Below are positions 7,544 through 15,455 of a DNA stretch of 34,110 nt, piece after piece (position 1 is the stretch's first letter; the number at the start of each line of letters is the position of its first letter). The stretch is from an uncultured Bacteroidales bacterium (GTDB lineage: Bacteria; Bacteroidota; Bacteroidia; Bacteroidales; F082). The notes beneath the pieces are model-generated. The model was not told the DNA's origin. It worked only from the letters and a program-made list of their open reading frames with translations, and did not search any database. The DNA is taken from contig CALAZZ010000237.1 in NCBI GenBank assembly GCA_937926515.1, positions 1 through 34,110 of the forward strand, written 5' to 3'. Both the position numbers and the translations under genes were made by a program.

Positions 7544-8599
7544 CTAAAAGTTACGTCCAAAACTATCGAGGTTTGTCGTAATTGTGAAGTAATTAGGGGA
7601 TCCAACCACATGAAAAGCCGATCTGGAATAACTCAGATGAAAACGGTTTAACCTGATACCTAGGCCCCAACTAAAGCCAACCATACCAAGTTTGTCAGGA
7701 ATTTTCATTTCCTGGCGCCTTTTGTAATTATAACTGCCACGAAGAATTAAATTATTACCAATATAAAACTCTCCTCCCAGTATAATATGTCGCATAAACT
7801 GATCAGCGAATTCTGACATGCCGTCCTTCTCACGACGTTCACCTGTAATAGGATCAATGTTCCCGGCCAGGTCAAGAGGGTCGTCATAAGTGAGGTCCCA
7901 TTTTTCAAGATGATCATACACCACAATGAACCTAAAGGGTACATGATCAAGACGTTTTGAGAGCCCAAGCTGCATGCTGAAAGGCATCAATGAAGGTTCG
8001 CCAGGCAGGAATGACTTGAGCTCTGAACCAATATTACGGGCAGTAAGCGAAAAAAGCCATCCATTTTGGTTCTGATAAGTACCCGCTACATCCACTGCAA
8101 TTCCAAACGAATTGTAGGACTCCCAACTGGCGTTAACGAATTTCATATTGGCTCCGATTGAGAAGTTTGAATCCAGCTCACGACCCCATCCTATGGTGAA
8201 AGCCATGTCAGCCGCTGTGAATGTTCCATCACGTTCACCCCCCTCGTCTGCATAATCAAAGGTACCGTAATTGTAATATTGCAACGAAGCTGCAAAACTA
8301 CCCAACGATTCAAAAGTTCGGGCATACTGCACTGAACCATAGTTGATATCAGCAAAATAATTTACATACGCCAACCCGAGCTGATTGTGCATGCCCGGTT
8401 TAATGAGTGCAGGATTGGAAAGGCTCAAAGTAATGTCGCCATCATCAACCGGAACCACACTGCCCCCAAGCGCTGCAACACGCGCTGAAACGGGAGCATT
8501 AAGAAAATCGTAGGTACCTCTGCCACCCACTTGGGCAAAAAGGGAAAGTTCTTGCAAAAGTAAAGAGACGAAGAGGGTAAGTATTATTTTATTTTTCAC
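7544..8599 (-). CDS. porQ: Type IX secretion system protein PorQ
   Basis: The 351-residue protein has a signal peptide (about 1-22, ending in LFAQ) and an outer-membrane beta-barrel pattern. The family opening is GRGTYDFLNAPVSARVAALG, followed by NPALI and many alternating aromatic strands up to SFGRNF. PorQ is an outer-membrane part of T9SS linked to PorU/PorV-type processing and A-LPS attachment of cargo. The start is GTG at 8599, followed by a lysine-rich n-region; no ATG is available nearby. It lies 62 bases after crtZ on the same strand, but a -7 box at 8639-8646 suggests separate transcription. Two likely T9SS cargo genes lie about 10 kb away. Confidence 0.85.
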   Translation of the reverse strand: MKNKIILTLFVSLLLQELSLFAQVGGRGTYDFLNAPVSARVAALGGSVVPVDDGDITLSLSNPALIKPGMHNQLGLAYVNYFADINYGSVQYARTFESLGSFAASLQYYNYGTFDYADEGGERDGTFTAADMAFTIGWGRELDSNFSIGANMKFVNASWESYNSFGIAVDVAGTYQNQNGWLFSLTARNIGSELKSFLPGEPSLMPFSMQLGLSKRLDHVPFRFIVVYDHLEKWDLTYDDPLDLAGNIDPITGERREKDGMSEFADQFMRHIILGGEFYIGNNLILRGSYNYKRRQEMKIPDKLGMVGFSWGLGIRLNRFHLSYSRSAFHVVGSPNYFTITTNLDSFGRNF

Positions 8600-8638
8600 A
8601 CGTTTGGACTTTCGTTCTTACGAATAGATGACAAAACG

Positions 8639-8646
8639 CAAACGTA
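8639..8646 (-). promoter_or_regulatory. -7 box TACGTTTG upstream of porQ
   Basis: A perfect TAnnTTTG match on the minus strand between crtZ and porQ, 39 bases before the porQ GTG. It suggests that porQ is not only the last gene of the carotenoid operon. Confidence 0.45.
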
Positions 8647-8661
8647 AGAAAATTAGAAATA

Positions 8662-9126
8662 TTATGCTTGCTTTTTCTGTTTAGCCCATTCTTGCTTATA
8701 ATATTTCAGAGGTGCTATCAGAAAGCCATAATTATAATGGGCCCTGGGTTTATGGTGATCCAGATGGGCTGTGATGGTAGCTCGAAGATACCTGTTACTA
8801 AGCTTCTCTAAAAATGGTAAACGACCATGAACCAGCACATCGTGGAAAAGGAAATAAGCAAGGCCGTATAAAGTAATGCCTATGCCGATATAAAACTTCC
8901 AGTCAAATCCGGCTGATGCACCGGTATAGACAAAGATCACGGCAGGAATTGCAAATATGAACGCAAAAAGGTCGTTCCATTCGAACTTTCTTCCGTCGCG
9001 AATGTGATGGTCTTTGTGCAACACCCACAAGAATCCATGCATCACATACTTATGAGTGAACCACGCCATGAACTCCATAAAAAAGAAAGCTGCCAACACC
9101 AGTAATAATTCAAAAATCCAATTCAT
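8662..9126 (-). CDS. crtZ: Beta-carotene hydroxylase CrtZ
   Basis: A 154-residue membrane di-iron hydroxylase of the fatty-acid hydroxylase superfamily. The histidine boxes are all present: HKYVMH (25-30), HKDHH (37-41), FHDVLVH, and HLDHHKP near residue 130. About four membrane segments separate them. CrtZ adds 3-hydroxyl groups to beta-ionone rings, turning beta-carotene into zeaxanthin. It is the last crt gene of the minus-strand cluster, 47 bases downstream of idi. Its substrate needs a cyclised carotenoid, yet no lycopene cyclase gene is in the window, so the cyclase must be encoded elsewhere or the enzyme acts on another substrate. Confidence 0.9.
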   Translation of the reverse strand: MNWIFELLLVLAAFFFMEFMAWFTHKYVMHGFLWVLHKDHHIRDGRKFEWNDLFAFIFAIPAVIFVYTGASAGFDWKFYIGIGITLYGLAYFLFHDVLVHGRLPFLEKLSNRYLRATITAHLDHHKPRAHYNYGFLIAPLKYYKQEWAKQKKQA

Positions 9127-9173
9127 ACATCTGATTCTTTAGTTTATAAATCTTTATTATCTGACTTTTCAGT

Positions 9174-9701
9174 TCATATTTTCTGATTAAAATAATAATC
9201 TTCAACGCGCTCGAAGGCAATACGAAACCAGACTGTAAACTGCTCAGGATCAACTTCCATCTCCTTACGGATTGCTTCCAGGCTGGCATAACGATATGAT
9301 TCTACCTCTTTTTTGTTAATAACCGGCAAATCATCTGATTTACCAACAAAAACATGGTCAAATTCATGTTCGGTTAGTCCCAGCCCCACATCGGCCTTGT
9401 ATATAAAATCAAAAATTTTGGTAAGCTCACAATGCATCCCCATTTCTTCCATCAAACGCCGTTTTGTTGCCTGTTCCAACGATTCACCATCACGGGGATG
9501 ACTGCAACAAGTGTTCGTCCAAAGGCCTGGTGTATGATATTTGGATAGTGCCCTTTGCTGAAGCAACAATTCACCTTGGCTATTAAAAATAAAGATAGAA
9601 AATGCTCTGTGCAAGACTCCTTCAATATGCGCCTGCATTTTATCCATCAGCCCTTGTTTCTCATCTTTATAGTTGACCAATATTACTTTCTCTTCCGTCA
9701 T
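9174..9701 (-). CDS. idi: Isopentenyl-diphosphate delta-isomerase, type I (Nudix)
   Basis: A 175-residue Nudix-fold enzyme that interconverts IPP and DMAPP, the carotenoid precursors. It shows the type I active site: H31 in HRAFSIF, the catalytic cysteine C66 in NTCCSHP, the Nudix-like helix (ATKRRLMEEMG), and the metal-binding glutamates E111 and E113 in TEHEFDH. I start it at the ATG at 9701. A TTG two codons upstream (9707) would overlap the previous stop but is less likely. The gap to the upstream gene is 2 bases, so translation is probably coupled. The length matches E. coli Idi. Confidence 0.93.
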   Translation of the reverse strand: MTEEKVILVNYKDEKQGLMDKMQAHIEGVLHRAFSIFIFNSQGELLLQQRALSKYHTPGLWTNTCCSHPRDGESLEQATKRRLMEEMGMHCELTKIFDFIYKADVGLGLTEHEFDHVFVGKSDDLPVINKKEVESYRYASLEAIRKEMEVDPEQFTVWFRIAFERVEDYYFNQKI

Positions 9702-9703
9702 AT

Positions 9704-10228
9704 TCAAATCGTTGAAATAAGTTCATTAATTTGTTTTATCAACATCTCATCAGGCTTGGTATAATCCCGAACAAAGATAAGTACTTTGAGTGCGAAATCA
9801 TTATCAGTCCATATTGAATCCCTTTTTTGAAAAGATTCCAAGATGTGATTTCTATCTGGTTCTATTTCTGACGAATAATTAAGAAACGAAGGTGCACCTG
9901 CTTGAACACTCAATCTTAAGAATCTGATTTCAGGATGATGCGGCTCATTTGCCAAGGCGGTTTCTATCATTTTACGGCCATCCCGAAAACGCTTCAGTTT
10001 CGTATACGGGTTTGTTACACAATCTGCTGAAGCAGCCAGGGCAGCACCCATATATGCTTGCATCACGAAATTGTTCTCAATATCCTTATCACTCAAAAAC
10101 TTATAAAGTTCCTGCGACATACATTTTTCAGCATCAAAATCGAAAAACATACTTCGTACCTGGCTTTCCCATGAAAAGGAAGGCAAGGTATATAGCAATA
10201 AAAACGACAGAAGAATGAACCTCATCAT
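9704..10228 (-). CDS. Exported protein of unknown function inside the carotenoid operon
   Basis: A 174-residue protein with a clear signal peptide (MMRFILLSFLLLYTLPSFSW) followed by a soluble, helix-rich region. Two cysteines are in the mature part (AEKCMSQ and SADCVTN). The helix pattern around residues 60-110 (AYMGAALAAS, GRKMIETALANEP, HHPEIRFLRLS) resembles TPR-like pairs, but no classical repeat is evident. The start is set by overlap: the crtB stop TGA and the ATG share a base (TGATG at 10230-10226), which implies translational coupling. A GTG at 10231 is possible but less likely. I do not recognise a named family. Its position between crtB and idi suggests a role in carotenoid handling or envelope placement, which is inference only. 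Confidence 0.8.
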   Translation of the reverse strand: MMRFILLSFLLLYTLPSFSWESQVRSMFFDFDAEKCMSQELYKFLSDKDIENNFVMQAYMGAALAASADCVTNPYTKLKRFRDGRKMIETALANEPHHPEIRFLRLSVQAGAPSFLNYSSEIEPDRNHILESFQKRDSIWTDNDFALKVLIFVRDYTKPDEMLIKQINELISTI

Positions 10229-11067
10229 CACATCAAATCAAGCTTAAAACGTAAATAGGATGAAAATATCAGCGCATATTTCTTAGAATTTGGCACCCTT
10301 ACGCGATTATCCTCCAGAAGCATATTTGATTGTAACCGCTTGATTTTCTTAAACAGGTTGTAGTAATAAACATACGCCACATAAACCCCAAATCTGCAAC
10401 CTTTTGGCAGCATGCGTATGCCATTTAGCCCATCTTTGAAGTCTTTTTCAATATCAGCTTCGATCTCCTCCTTACTTGATTTGTTAAAATTTTTCAGGTC
10501 CAGGCCGGGAAAATAGGTACGACCCAAGTGCTTGTAATCAGAGTGTAAATCCCTTAAAAAGTTGATCTTTTGAAATGCTGCCCCAAGGCTCATAGCCGAG
10601 GGTTTTAGGTTTTGATACCGGGCCTCATCACCATCTGTGAACACTCGCAGGCACATCAGGCCCACAACTTCTGCTGATCCTAGAATATAATCTTCGAATA
10701 GCATCCGGTTATATTCTATCTTCTCGAGGTCCATCTCCATGCTTTTCAAAAAGCGGTCGATAAGTTCCCATTCAATATTAAATTTGTTAACAGTAAGCTG
10801 AAAACTGTTCAATACAGGATTTAAGCTTATACCTCTTTCAATGGCTAGTTTTGTATCGCGCCTGAACTCATCAAGTAATTCTTCTTTATTATGGGCATGA
10901 AAGGAGTCCACTATTTCGTCAGCCAACCTAACAAATCCATAAATGCCATAAATGGGATCATGAAACCTGCGGCTAAACAGCCTGATGCCAAGAGAAAAGG
11001 AAGTACTATAGGTTTGCGTAGTTAATTTGCTTGTACGCTTTGAAACCTGTTCAAAAAGTAATTTCAT
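10228..11067 (-). CDS. crtB: Phytoene synthase CrtB
   Basis: A 279-residue head-to-head prenyl synthase that joins two geranylgeranyl diphosphates to 15-cis-phytoene. Both magnesium-binding motifs are intact: DEIVD at 50-54 and DLHSD at 173-177 in NFLRDLHSDY. The RTYFP motif follows. The family opening is present as SFSLGIRLFSRRFHDPIYGIY (19 onward). The start codon overlaps the crtI stop (ATGA at 11067-11064), and its own stop overlaps the next gene, so crtI, crtB and the unknown gene look translationally linked. Squalene synthase is related, but the partnership with CrtI points to phytoene. Confidence 0.95.
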   Translation of the reverse strand: MKLLFEQVSKRTSKLTTQTYSTSFSLGIRLFSRRFHDPIYGIYGFVRLADEIVDSFHAHNKEELLDEFRRDTKLAIERGISLNPVLNSFQLTVNKFNIEWELIDRFLKSMEMDLEKIEYNRMLFEDYILGSAEVVGLMCLRVFTDGDEARYQNLKPSAMSLGAAFQKINFLRDLHSDYKHLGRTYFPGLDLKNFNKSSKEEIEADIEKDFKDGLNGIRMLPKGCRFGVYVAYVYYYNLFKKIKRLQSNMLLEDNRVRVPNSKKYALIFSSYLRFKLDLM

Positions 11068-12545
11068 CTGATTGACATTTTATGTTTTTTAATGATCTCA
11101 TTTGCTGCCACCTGTCCCGATATGATCGCAGGAGGAACACCCGGCCCTGGTACGGTCATTTGGCCGGTATATAACAAATTATTCAGCTTTTTGTTGAACA
11201 TGGAAGGTTTCAAAATAGCAGTTTGCCTCAGTGTGTTGGCCAGTCCATAGGCATTACCCTTAAAAGCATAGTAGTCAGTAGCGAAATCACGGTTGGAATA
11301 CATCCTTTTGAAAATCACATTATTCGAAAAAGAAAGATCAAGGGTTTCCTCTATTCGTTTCACCGAAAAATCAAAATAATGTTGTCTCACATCATCCGTG
11401 TCATGCAGTCCGGGTGCAACAGGAATTAGGATAAACAGATTTTCCATGCCTTTCGGGGCTGTTGTGGGATCAGTTTGCGAAGTACAACTCAGATATACAG
11501 ATGGGTTTACCGGCCATGCAGCTATTTCGTAAATCTGCTCAGCATGTTTTTCAAAATCATCGTTAAATATCAGGGTGTGATGCTGAATGCCTCTGAGTTT
11601 CTTATCGATACCCAAATAATAGATCAATGAACTTGGCGACATGGTGCGCGATGCCCAGTATTTTGGGTTGTAATTCCGGTATTGAGGTGGAAGCAACTTT
11701 TGCTCAACATGATGATAATCGGCAGAAGCAATAACATAATCAGCCTCATACCGGCCATTTGTTGTGTGGACAGCTATTACCTTATTTTTTTGAAAATCAA
11801 ATGCGTTTACTTCTTCATTGTAATGAAACTTCACACCAAAAGATATGGCAAGTTTCTCGAAGCCTTCAACCACCTTATACATGCCGCCCTGAGGATACCA
11901 GGTGCCCAGAACCATGTCACCGTAATTCATCAAACTATACAAGGCAGGCGTTTTCTTTGCTGTTGCACCCAAAAACAAAATGGGAAACTCAAGTATTCTG
12001 AGCAATTTGATGTTGGTGAAATACTTCCGAATATAGCTATGAAAAGATTTCAGAATATGCATTTTGAGGGCGCCGCGCATTATATCAACATCGACAAATT
12101 CAAATAGGCTCTTCGAAGGTTTAAAAACCAGTTTTCGTATGCCAATCTCATACTTGAAAGCTGCCTCTTCGAGGAATTTCTTTAATCTCTTGCCACTTCC
12201 TGCTTCGATAGAATCGAACAAGGCATACAATGCATTTATATCTGCAGGTAAATCAACCCTGTCACCGGGACCAAAATAAATGGAGTAAGAAGGATCCAGC
12301 CGCTCGAGCTTGTAATAATCGGATGCAGTCTTTCCAAAATGATTGAAATACTGCTCAAATACATCAGGCATCCAATACCAGCTTGGGCCCATATCGAAAG
12401 TGAAGCCATCCGATTTAAAATACCTGGCCCGGCCTCCTGCCATATCATGCTTTTCAAACACCTCTACCTCAAATCCGTGAGAAGCCAACATCGTGGCAGT
12501 CGATAATCCGGAAAATCCGGCTCCTAATACGATAACTTTTGGCAT
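11064..12545 (-). CDS. crtI: Phytoene desaturase CrtI
   Basis: A 493-residue FAD-dependent carotenoid desaturase. The N-terminal dinucleotide motif is GAGFSGLSTA with the downstream acidic residue in EVFEKHDMAGGRARYF. The middle contains the family pattern FDMGPSWYWMPD, and the C-terminus has the CrtI signature YTGQMTVPGPGVPPAI with GQVAANEI. CrtI-type enzymes take phytoene through several desaturations to lycopene. It is first in a tightly packed minus-strand operon. The roughly 300-base divergent region before it contains a -7-like box at 12618 and a perfect palindrome at 12588-12610. A 4-base overlap joins it to crtB. Confidence 0.95.
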   Translation of the reverse strand: MPKVIVLGAGFSGLSTATMLASHGFEVEVFEKHDMAGGRARYFKSDGFTFDMGPSWYWMPDVFEQYFNHFGKTASDYYKLERLDPSYSIYFGPGDRVDLPADINALYALFDSIEAGSGKRLKKFLEEAAFKYEIGIRKLVFKPSKSLFEFVDVDIMRGALKMHILKSFHSYIRKYFTNIKLLRILEFPILFLGATAKKTPALYSLMNYGDMVLGTWYPQGGMYKVVEGFEKLAISFGVKFHYNEEVNAFDFQKNKVIAVHTTNGRYEADYVIASADYHHVEQKLLPPQYRNYNPKYWASRTMSPSSLIYYLGIDKKLRGIQHHTLIFNDDFEKHAEQIYEIAAWPVNPSVYLSCTSQTDPTTAPKGMENLFILIPVAPGLHDTDDVRQHYFDFSVKRIEETLDLSFSNNVIFKRMYSNRDFATDYYAFKGNAYGLANTLRQTAILKPSMFNKKLNNLLYTGQMTVPGPGVPPAIISGQVAANEIIKKHKMSIR

Positions 12546-12587
12546 AACTTTGTTTAAGACTAATGTTTTAAAATGGTCAAATGCTTA

Positions 12588-12610
12588 AACAAAAGTGGGG
12601 CGCTTTTGTT
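12588..12610. repeat. Perfect 8-bp inverted repeat, N7 spacer, just downstream of the crtI -7 box
   Basis: AACAAAAG, a 7-base GC-rich spacer, then CTTTTGTT. It begins about 7 bases downstream of the predicted -7 box for crtI, so it covers the expected transcription start. It could be an operator for a dimeric repressor or form a hairpin at the 5' end of the crt mRNA. A second, looser pair (GTTTAAG near 12552 and CTTAAAC at 12584-12590) lies closer to the start codon. The rest of the 302-base crtI-rimM gap shows only promoter-like boxes. Confidence 0.5.
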
Positions 12611-12617
12611 CAGTCTT

Positions 12618-12625
12618 TAAAGATA
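12618..12625 (-). promoter_or_regulatory. Putative crtI -7 box (TATCTTTA)
   Basis: One mismatch to TAnnTTTG on the minus strand, 73 bases before the crtI ATG. It is the best candidate for the start of the carotenoid operon transcript. Confidence 0.4.
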
Positions 12626-12806
12626 GCATTTATATTGTCATTTCCCTAAATTTTTGAAAATAAATTAATTAGTATGGTCTAATTTCAACTAAAACAATTC
12701 TGCTGTCACGGTCAAGGTCACCTTATTTATAAAAATATCTATTGACAATCAGGGTGTTGAATTAAAACGCTTTACTAATTCTGAAATTAAGGATGTGTAA
12801 TTACAC

Positions 12807-12814
12807 TACATTTG
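12807..12814 (+). promoter_or_regulatory. -7 box TACATTTG for rimM
   Basis: A perfect TAnnTTTG match 33 bases before the rimM ATG at 12848. It would give a leader of roughly 27 bases. Confidence 0.5.
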
Positions 12815-12847
12815 CATATTGTAATGTCGCGTTAAAATCAAAATGAT

Positions 12848-13375
12848 ATGCAAAAAGAGGAATGTTTTTATTTTGGCAAGGTGATCAAGACACATGGGAT
12901 AAAAGGTGAAGTCAGCATCCGTATTGATGCGGATCAGCCGGCTGCTTACAAAAAAGTAAATATGATCCTGCTTGACATTAATAATAAACTGATTCCCTAT
13001 TTTATTTCATCACTGAAGCTGAATGTGAACAAGGCTAATATTAGTATTGTTGATGTAAACTCTGTTGAAAAAGCACTTGAGTTGATAGGCAGGGAGATAT
13101 ACCTTCCGCTCGAATGGCTTCCACAATTGGAAGGCAATCAGTTTTATTTTCACGAAGTGACTGGTTTTAACATTGTTGATGAAAACCACGGAAAAGTGGG
13201 CACCATTGAAAAAGTGCTTGAATATCCAACCCAGGCTGTTTTTCAGGTTTTCAGCCAGGGTAAGGAGGTTCTGATCCCAATAAATGATGAGGTCATAGTT
13301 CAGGTTAACCGCAACACCAACACAATTCATGTGAAGCTGCCTGACGGACTCCTGGAAATGTATTTATCGAGTTGA
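12848..13375 (+). CDS. rimM: 16S rRNA maturation factor RimM
   Basis: A 175-residue, two-domain protein that binds S19 and helps mature the 3' domain of the 30S subunit. The N-terminal barrel shows YFGKVIKTHGIKGEVSI. The linker has a family-type L-P-L-x-x-LPQLE stretch, and the C-terminal PRC-barrel begins at FYFHEVTGFNIVDENHGKVG. Length is normal. It lies 6 bases before trmN6, so the two are probably one transcript. In many other bacteria rimM sits with rpsP and trmD; here its partner is a different tRNA methyltransferase. Confidence 0.95.
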   Translation: MQKEECFYFGKVIKTHGIKGEVSIRIDADQPAAYKKVNMILLDINNKLIPYFISSLKLNVNKANISIVDVNSVEKALELIGREIYLPLEWLPQLEGNQFYFHEVTGFNIVDENHGKVGTIEKVLEYPTQAVFQVFSQGKEVLIPINDEVIVQVNRNTNTIHVKLPDGLLEMYLSS

Positions 13376-13381
13376 TGCAAT

Positions 13382-14095
13382 ATGGACAACAGGCCTTTTC
13401 ACTTGCGACATTTTAGCTTGTATCACCATCGCTCAACTATGAAAGTGGGTACCGATTCCGTAATTTTAGGCGCATGGGTCAGCACCAAGCAGGTCACAAC
13501 AGTACTAGATGTTGGTTCGGGTTGTGGCATATTGGCACTGATGATGGCACAACGCACCAATGCACAGATAGTTGCTGTCGAATTGGATGAGCCTTCGGCT
13601 AGGGAAGCTGAGGAGAACTTCACCGCATCTCAGTGGAGAAACAGATTAACAGTCGAAAACCAGGATTTTGTTTCATTTGCCAATACAAGCACCAACAAAT
13701 ATGATCTGATCATCTCAAATCCGCCCTTCTTCAACTCGGTATTCAAAACAAAAGATCACAGGCGTAATCTGGCTCGGCATATCGACACCCTTAATTTTGA
13801 AGAACTTGTTGCTAATGCGATCAAACTGCTAAACCCAATCGGTATCTTTGCTGTGGTGCTTCCAATACCTGAAAGCAAACAAATCACTCAAATCGCAACT
13901 GATCATGGCCTTCATATAGTTCGCCGACTCGATATTATACCGGTTGAAGGCCGTGAGCCAAATAGGTGTAATCTTGAATTTGGGTTTAGTAAACCCATTA
14001 CCTCTTCAACTGAACAATTGATAATTCGCAATAAAGATGGAGGGTTCACCCGATCATATCACGAAATGTTAAGACCTTATTACCTGGGTTTGTAA
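13382..14095 (+). CDS. trmN6: tRNA1(Val) (adenine(37)-N6)-methyltransferase
   Basis: A 237-residue class I methyltransferase of the YfiC/TrmN6 type, which makes m6A37 in tRNA-Val. SAM motif I is LDVGSGCGILALM at about 42-54. The acidic end of strand 2 is in AVELDE, and the catalytic N6-adenine motif is NPPFF at 113-117. The family-specific opening F-x-L-x-x-F-x-L-x-x-x-x-x-x-MKVGTDS is also present. Tight spacing to rimM suggests joint expression of a ribosome-assembly factor and a tRNA-modifying enzyme. Confidence 0.93.
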   Translation: MDNRPFHLRHFSLYHHRSTMKVGTDSVILGAWVSTKQVTTVLDVGSGCGILALMMAQRTNAQIVAVELDEPSAREAEENFTASQWRNRLTVENQDFVSFANTSTNKYDLIISNPPFFNSVFKTKDHRRNLARHIDTLNFEELVANAIKLLNPIGIFAVVLPIPESKQITQIATDHGLHIVRRLDIIPVEGREPNRCNLEFGFSKPITSSTEQLIIRNKDGGFTRSYHEMLRPYYLGL

Positions 14096-14146
14096 TCAGA
14101 TTGCCGAAACATGCTATTTTTGAAAGCCAAATAAATACGATTTACC

Positions 14147-14965
14147 GTGCAACTGCTGCGAACCATTTTAAGCATTACCCTTCTTGTCACGCTCCCGCTT
14201 GTCTACTCGTGTGCTCCATCTGAGCCGGAATCACTACTTCAAATTGCCATCTCGAAAGAACGTACCGGTGAAAATAAGTACAGCGATTGGCTATATCATC
14301 AGGACATAGCATTTGAATATATTGACTTGTCTGATTATACCCTTAATGAAGCCATTGAACTCTTGTCTCAAGCAGATGCCTTACTGTTAAGCGGCGGCAA
14401 TGACATTTACCCCGGATGGTATGGTAAGGAATATGATACTGCCAGATGTGGTGTTTTCAATCGCTTACGCGATACCCTTGAAATGATGGCACTTAGCAAG
14501 GCACTTGACATGAAAATGCCTGTACTTGGTATTTGCAGGGGTATGCAACTAATCAATATTCATCAGGGTGGCACCTTGCATATTGACTTACCTGCTGATA
14601 AAGGCACTGGAGAAATTCACAGGCGTGATAGCCTGGGTTGGGCTGAACATATGGTATTGCTACAACCTGAAAGCATTTTATCCGGAATGATAAACCAGCA
14701 CCAAGTTCCTGTGGCAAGCAATCATCATCAGGGCATTGAAATACTTGCAGAAATCCTTAAACCTTTGGCTTATAGCCTTGAAGACAATCTTATCGAAGCC
14801 ATTTGCTTTAAAGAGGAATCCGAAGAAGTTAGTTTGCTGGCTGTACAGTGGCATCCTGAATGGATGAGTTATGATGACAAACTGTCCTCTGAAATAGCAT
14901 ATTGGTTTTTAAATAAGGCTGAAACATACCGCAATGCTCACCTTGAGGCCATATCAGAGCGTTAA
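14147..14965 (+). CDS. C26 gamma-glutamyl hydrolase-like protein made as a lipoprotein
   Basis: A 272-residue class I glutamine-amidotransferase-like protein of peptidase family C26 (PuuD-like), predicted to hydrolyse gamma-glutamyl bonds. The start is GTG at 14147. The first 21 residues form a hydrophobic signal ending in the lipobox LVYSC, so C22 should be lipidated and the enzyme held on the periplasmic side. The catalytic triad is intact: C130 in GICRGMQ, and H236 and E238 in WHPEW. LLLSGGNDIYP gives the oxyanion region. Classical PuuD is cytoplasmic, so a lipoprotein version suggests work on peptidoglycan-derived or exogenous gamma-glutamyl compounds (inference). It is third in the rimM-trmN6 strand run, with a 51-base gap. 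Its last 12 bases overlap the end of the convergent cupin gene. Confidence 0.88.
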   Translation: MQLLRTILSITLLVTLPLVYSCAPSEPESLLQIAISKERTGENKYSDWLYHQDIAFEYIDLSDYTLNEAIELLSQADALLLSGGNDIYPGWYGKEYDTARCGVFNRLRDTLEMMALSKALDMKMPVLGICRGMQLINIHQGGTLHIDLPADKGTGEIHRRDSLGWAEHMVLLQPESILSGMINQHQVPVASNHHQGIEILAEILKPLAYSLEDNLIEAICFKEESEEVSLLAVQWHPEWMSYDDKLSSEIAYWFLNKAETYRNAHLEAISER

Positions 14966-15451
14966 TGCGGAAATCAACTCTTTATGCTGGGGAAATTCTT
15001 TCAATAGCTTGTTTTTGTCAGCCAGTTCAAAATCAGCAAAATCAAAACCCGGAGCGACAGTGCATCCTGCAAGTGTGTATGGAGTATTTTCAGCAGGCTT
15101 AGCAGCAAACCAGCTACCATGAGGTATGGTATGCATCGGCGAGGCGTTGCTGTTTCCATTTCCCAGTAATTTAATATCAATGCTTCCTTGCGGATTGATG
15201 GTGAAGATCTCAAGCACTCCTCCAGCGTAAAAGTGCCATGTTTCATCTGATCTGACACGGTGAAATGCAGAAAACTCACCTGCTGTAAGTAAATAATAGA
15301 TTGCAGTTGAAAACGAGCGGTCGCCATTGTATCGATTGGGCAAGGCTTGTTTCTCGATATACTCATCTGCACGATAAACTTCTCTGTAATAGCCACCTTC
15401 TGGATGAGGTTTCAGGCTCAGTTGCTCAATCCAATCATTTGCTGTGATCAT
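14954..15451 (-). CDS. DUF985 (cupin_5) family protein
   Basis: A 165-residue single-domain cupin. Family features are the opening LKPHPEGGYYREVYR, the strand SFSTAIYYLL, the histidine-bearing FHRVRSDETWHFYAGG, and the closing VAPGFDFADFEL. The conserved His/Glu set fits a metal or small-ligand pocket, but no reaction is established for the family. It is the last gene of the run tex, beta-barrel gene, cupin gene, and starts 4 bases after the stop of the barrel gene. Its 3' end overlaps the C26 gene by 12 bases in the convergent direction. Confidence 0.9.
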   Translation of the reverse strand: MITANDWIEQLSLKPHPEGGYYREVYRADEYIEKQALPNRYNGDRSFSTAIYYLLTAGEFSAFHRVRSDETWHFYAGGVLEIFTINPQGSIDIKLLGNGNSNASPMHTIPHGSWFAAKPAENTPYTLAGCTVAPGFDFADFELADKNKLLKEFPQHKELISALTL

Positions 15452-15455
15452 GGTG

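Noticed and set aside
9704..10228. Unknown crt-cluster gene as a missing lycopene cyclase
   Set aside because: It has one hydrophobic segment (the signal peptide); CrtYcd-type cyclases are multi-helix membrane proteins and CrtY has a dinucleotide motif, neither of which is seen.
11682..12107. 141-codon plus-strand open frame inside crtI
   Set aside because: It runs opposite a well-conserved desaturase and shows no protein-like features.
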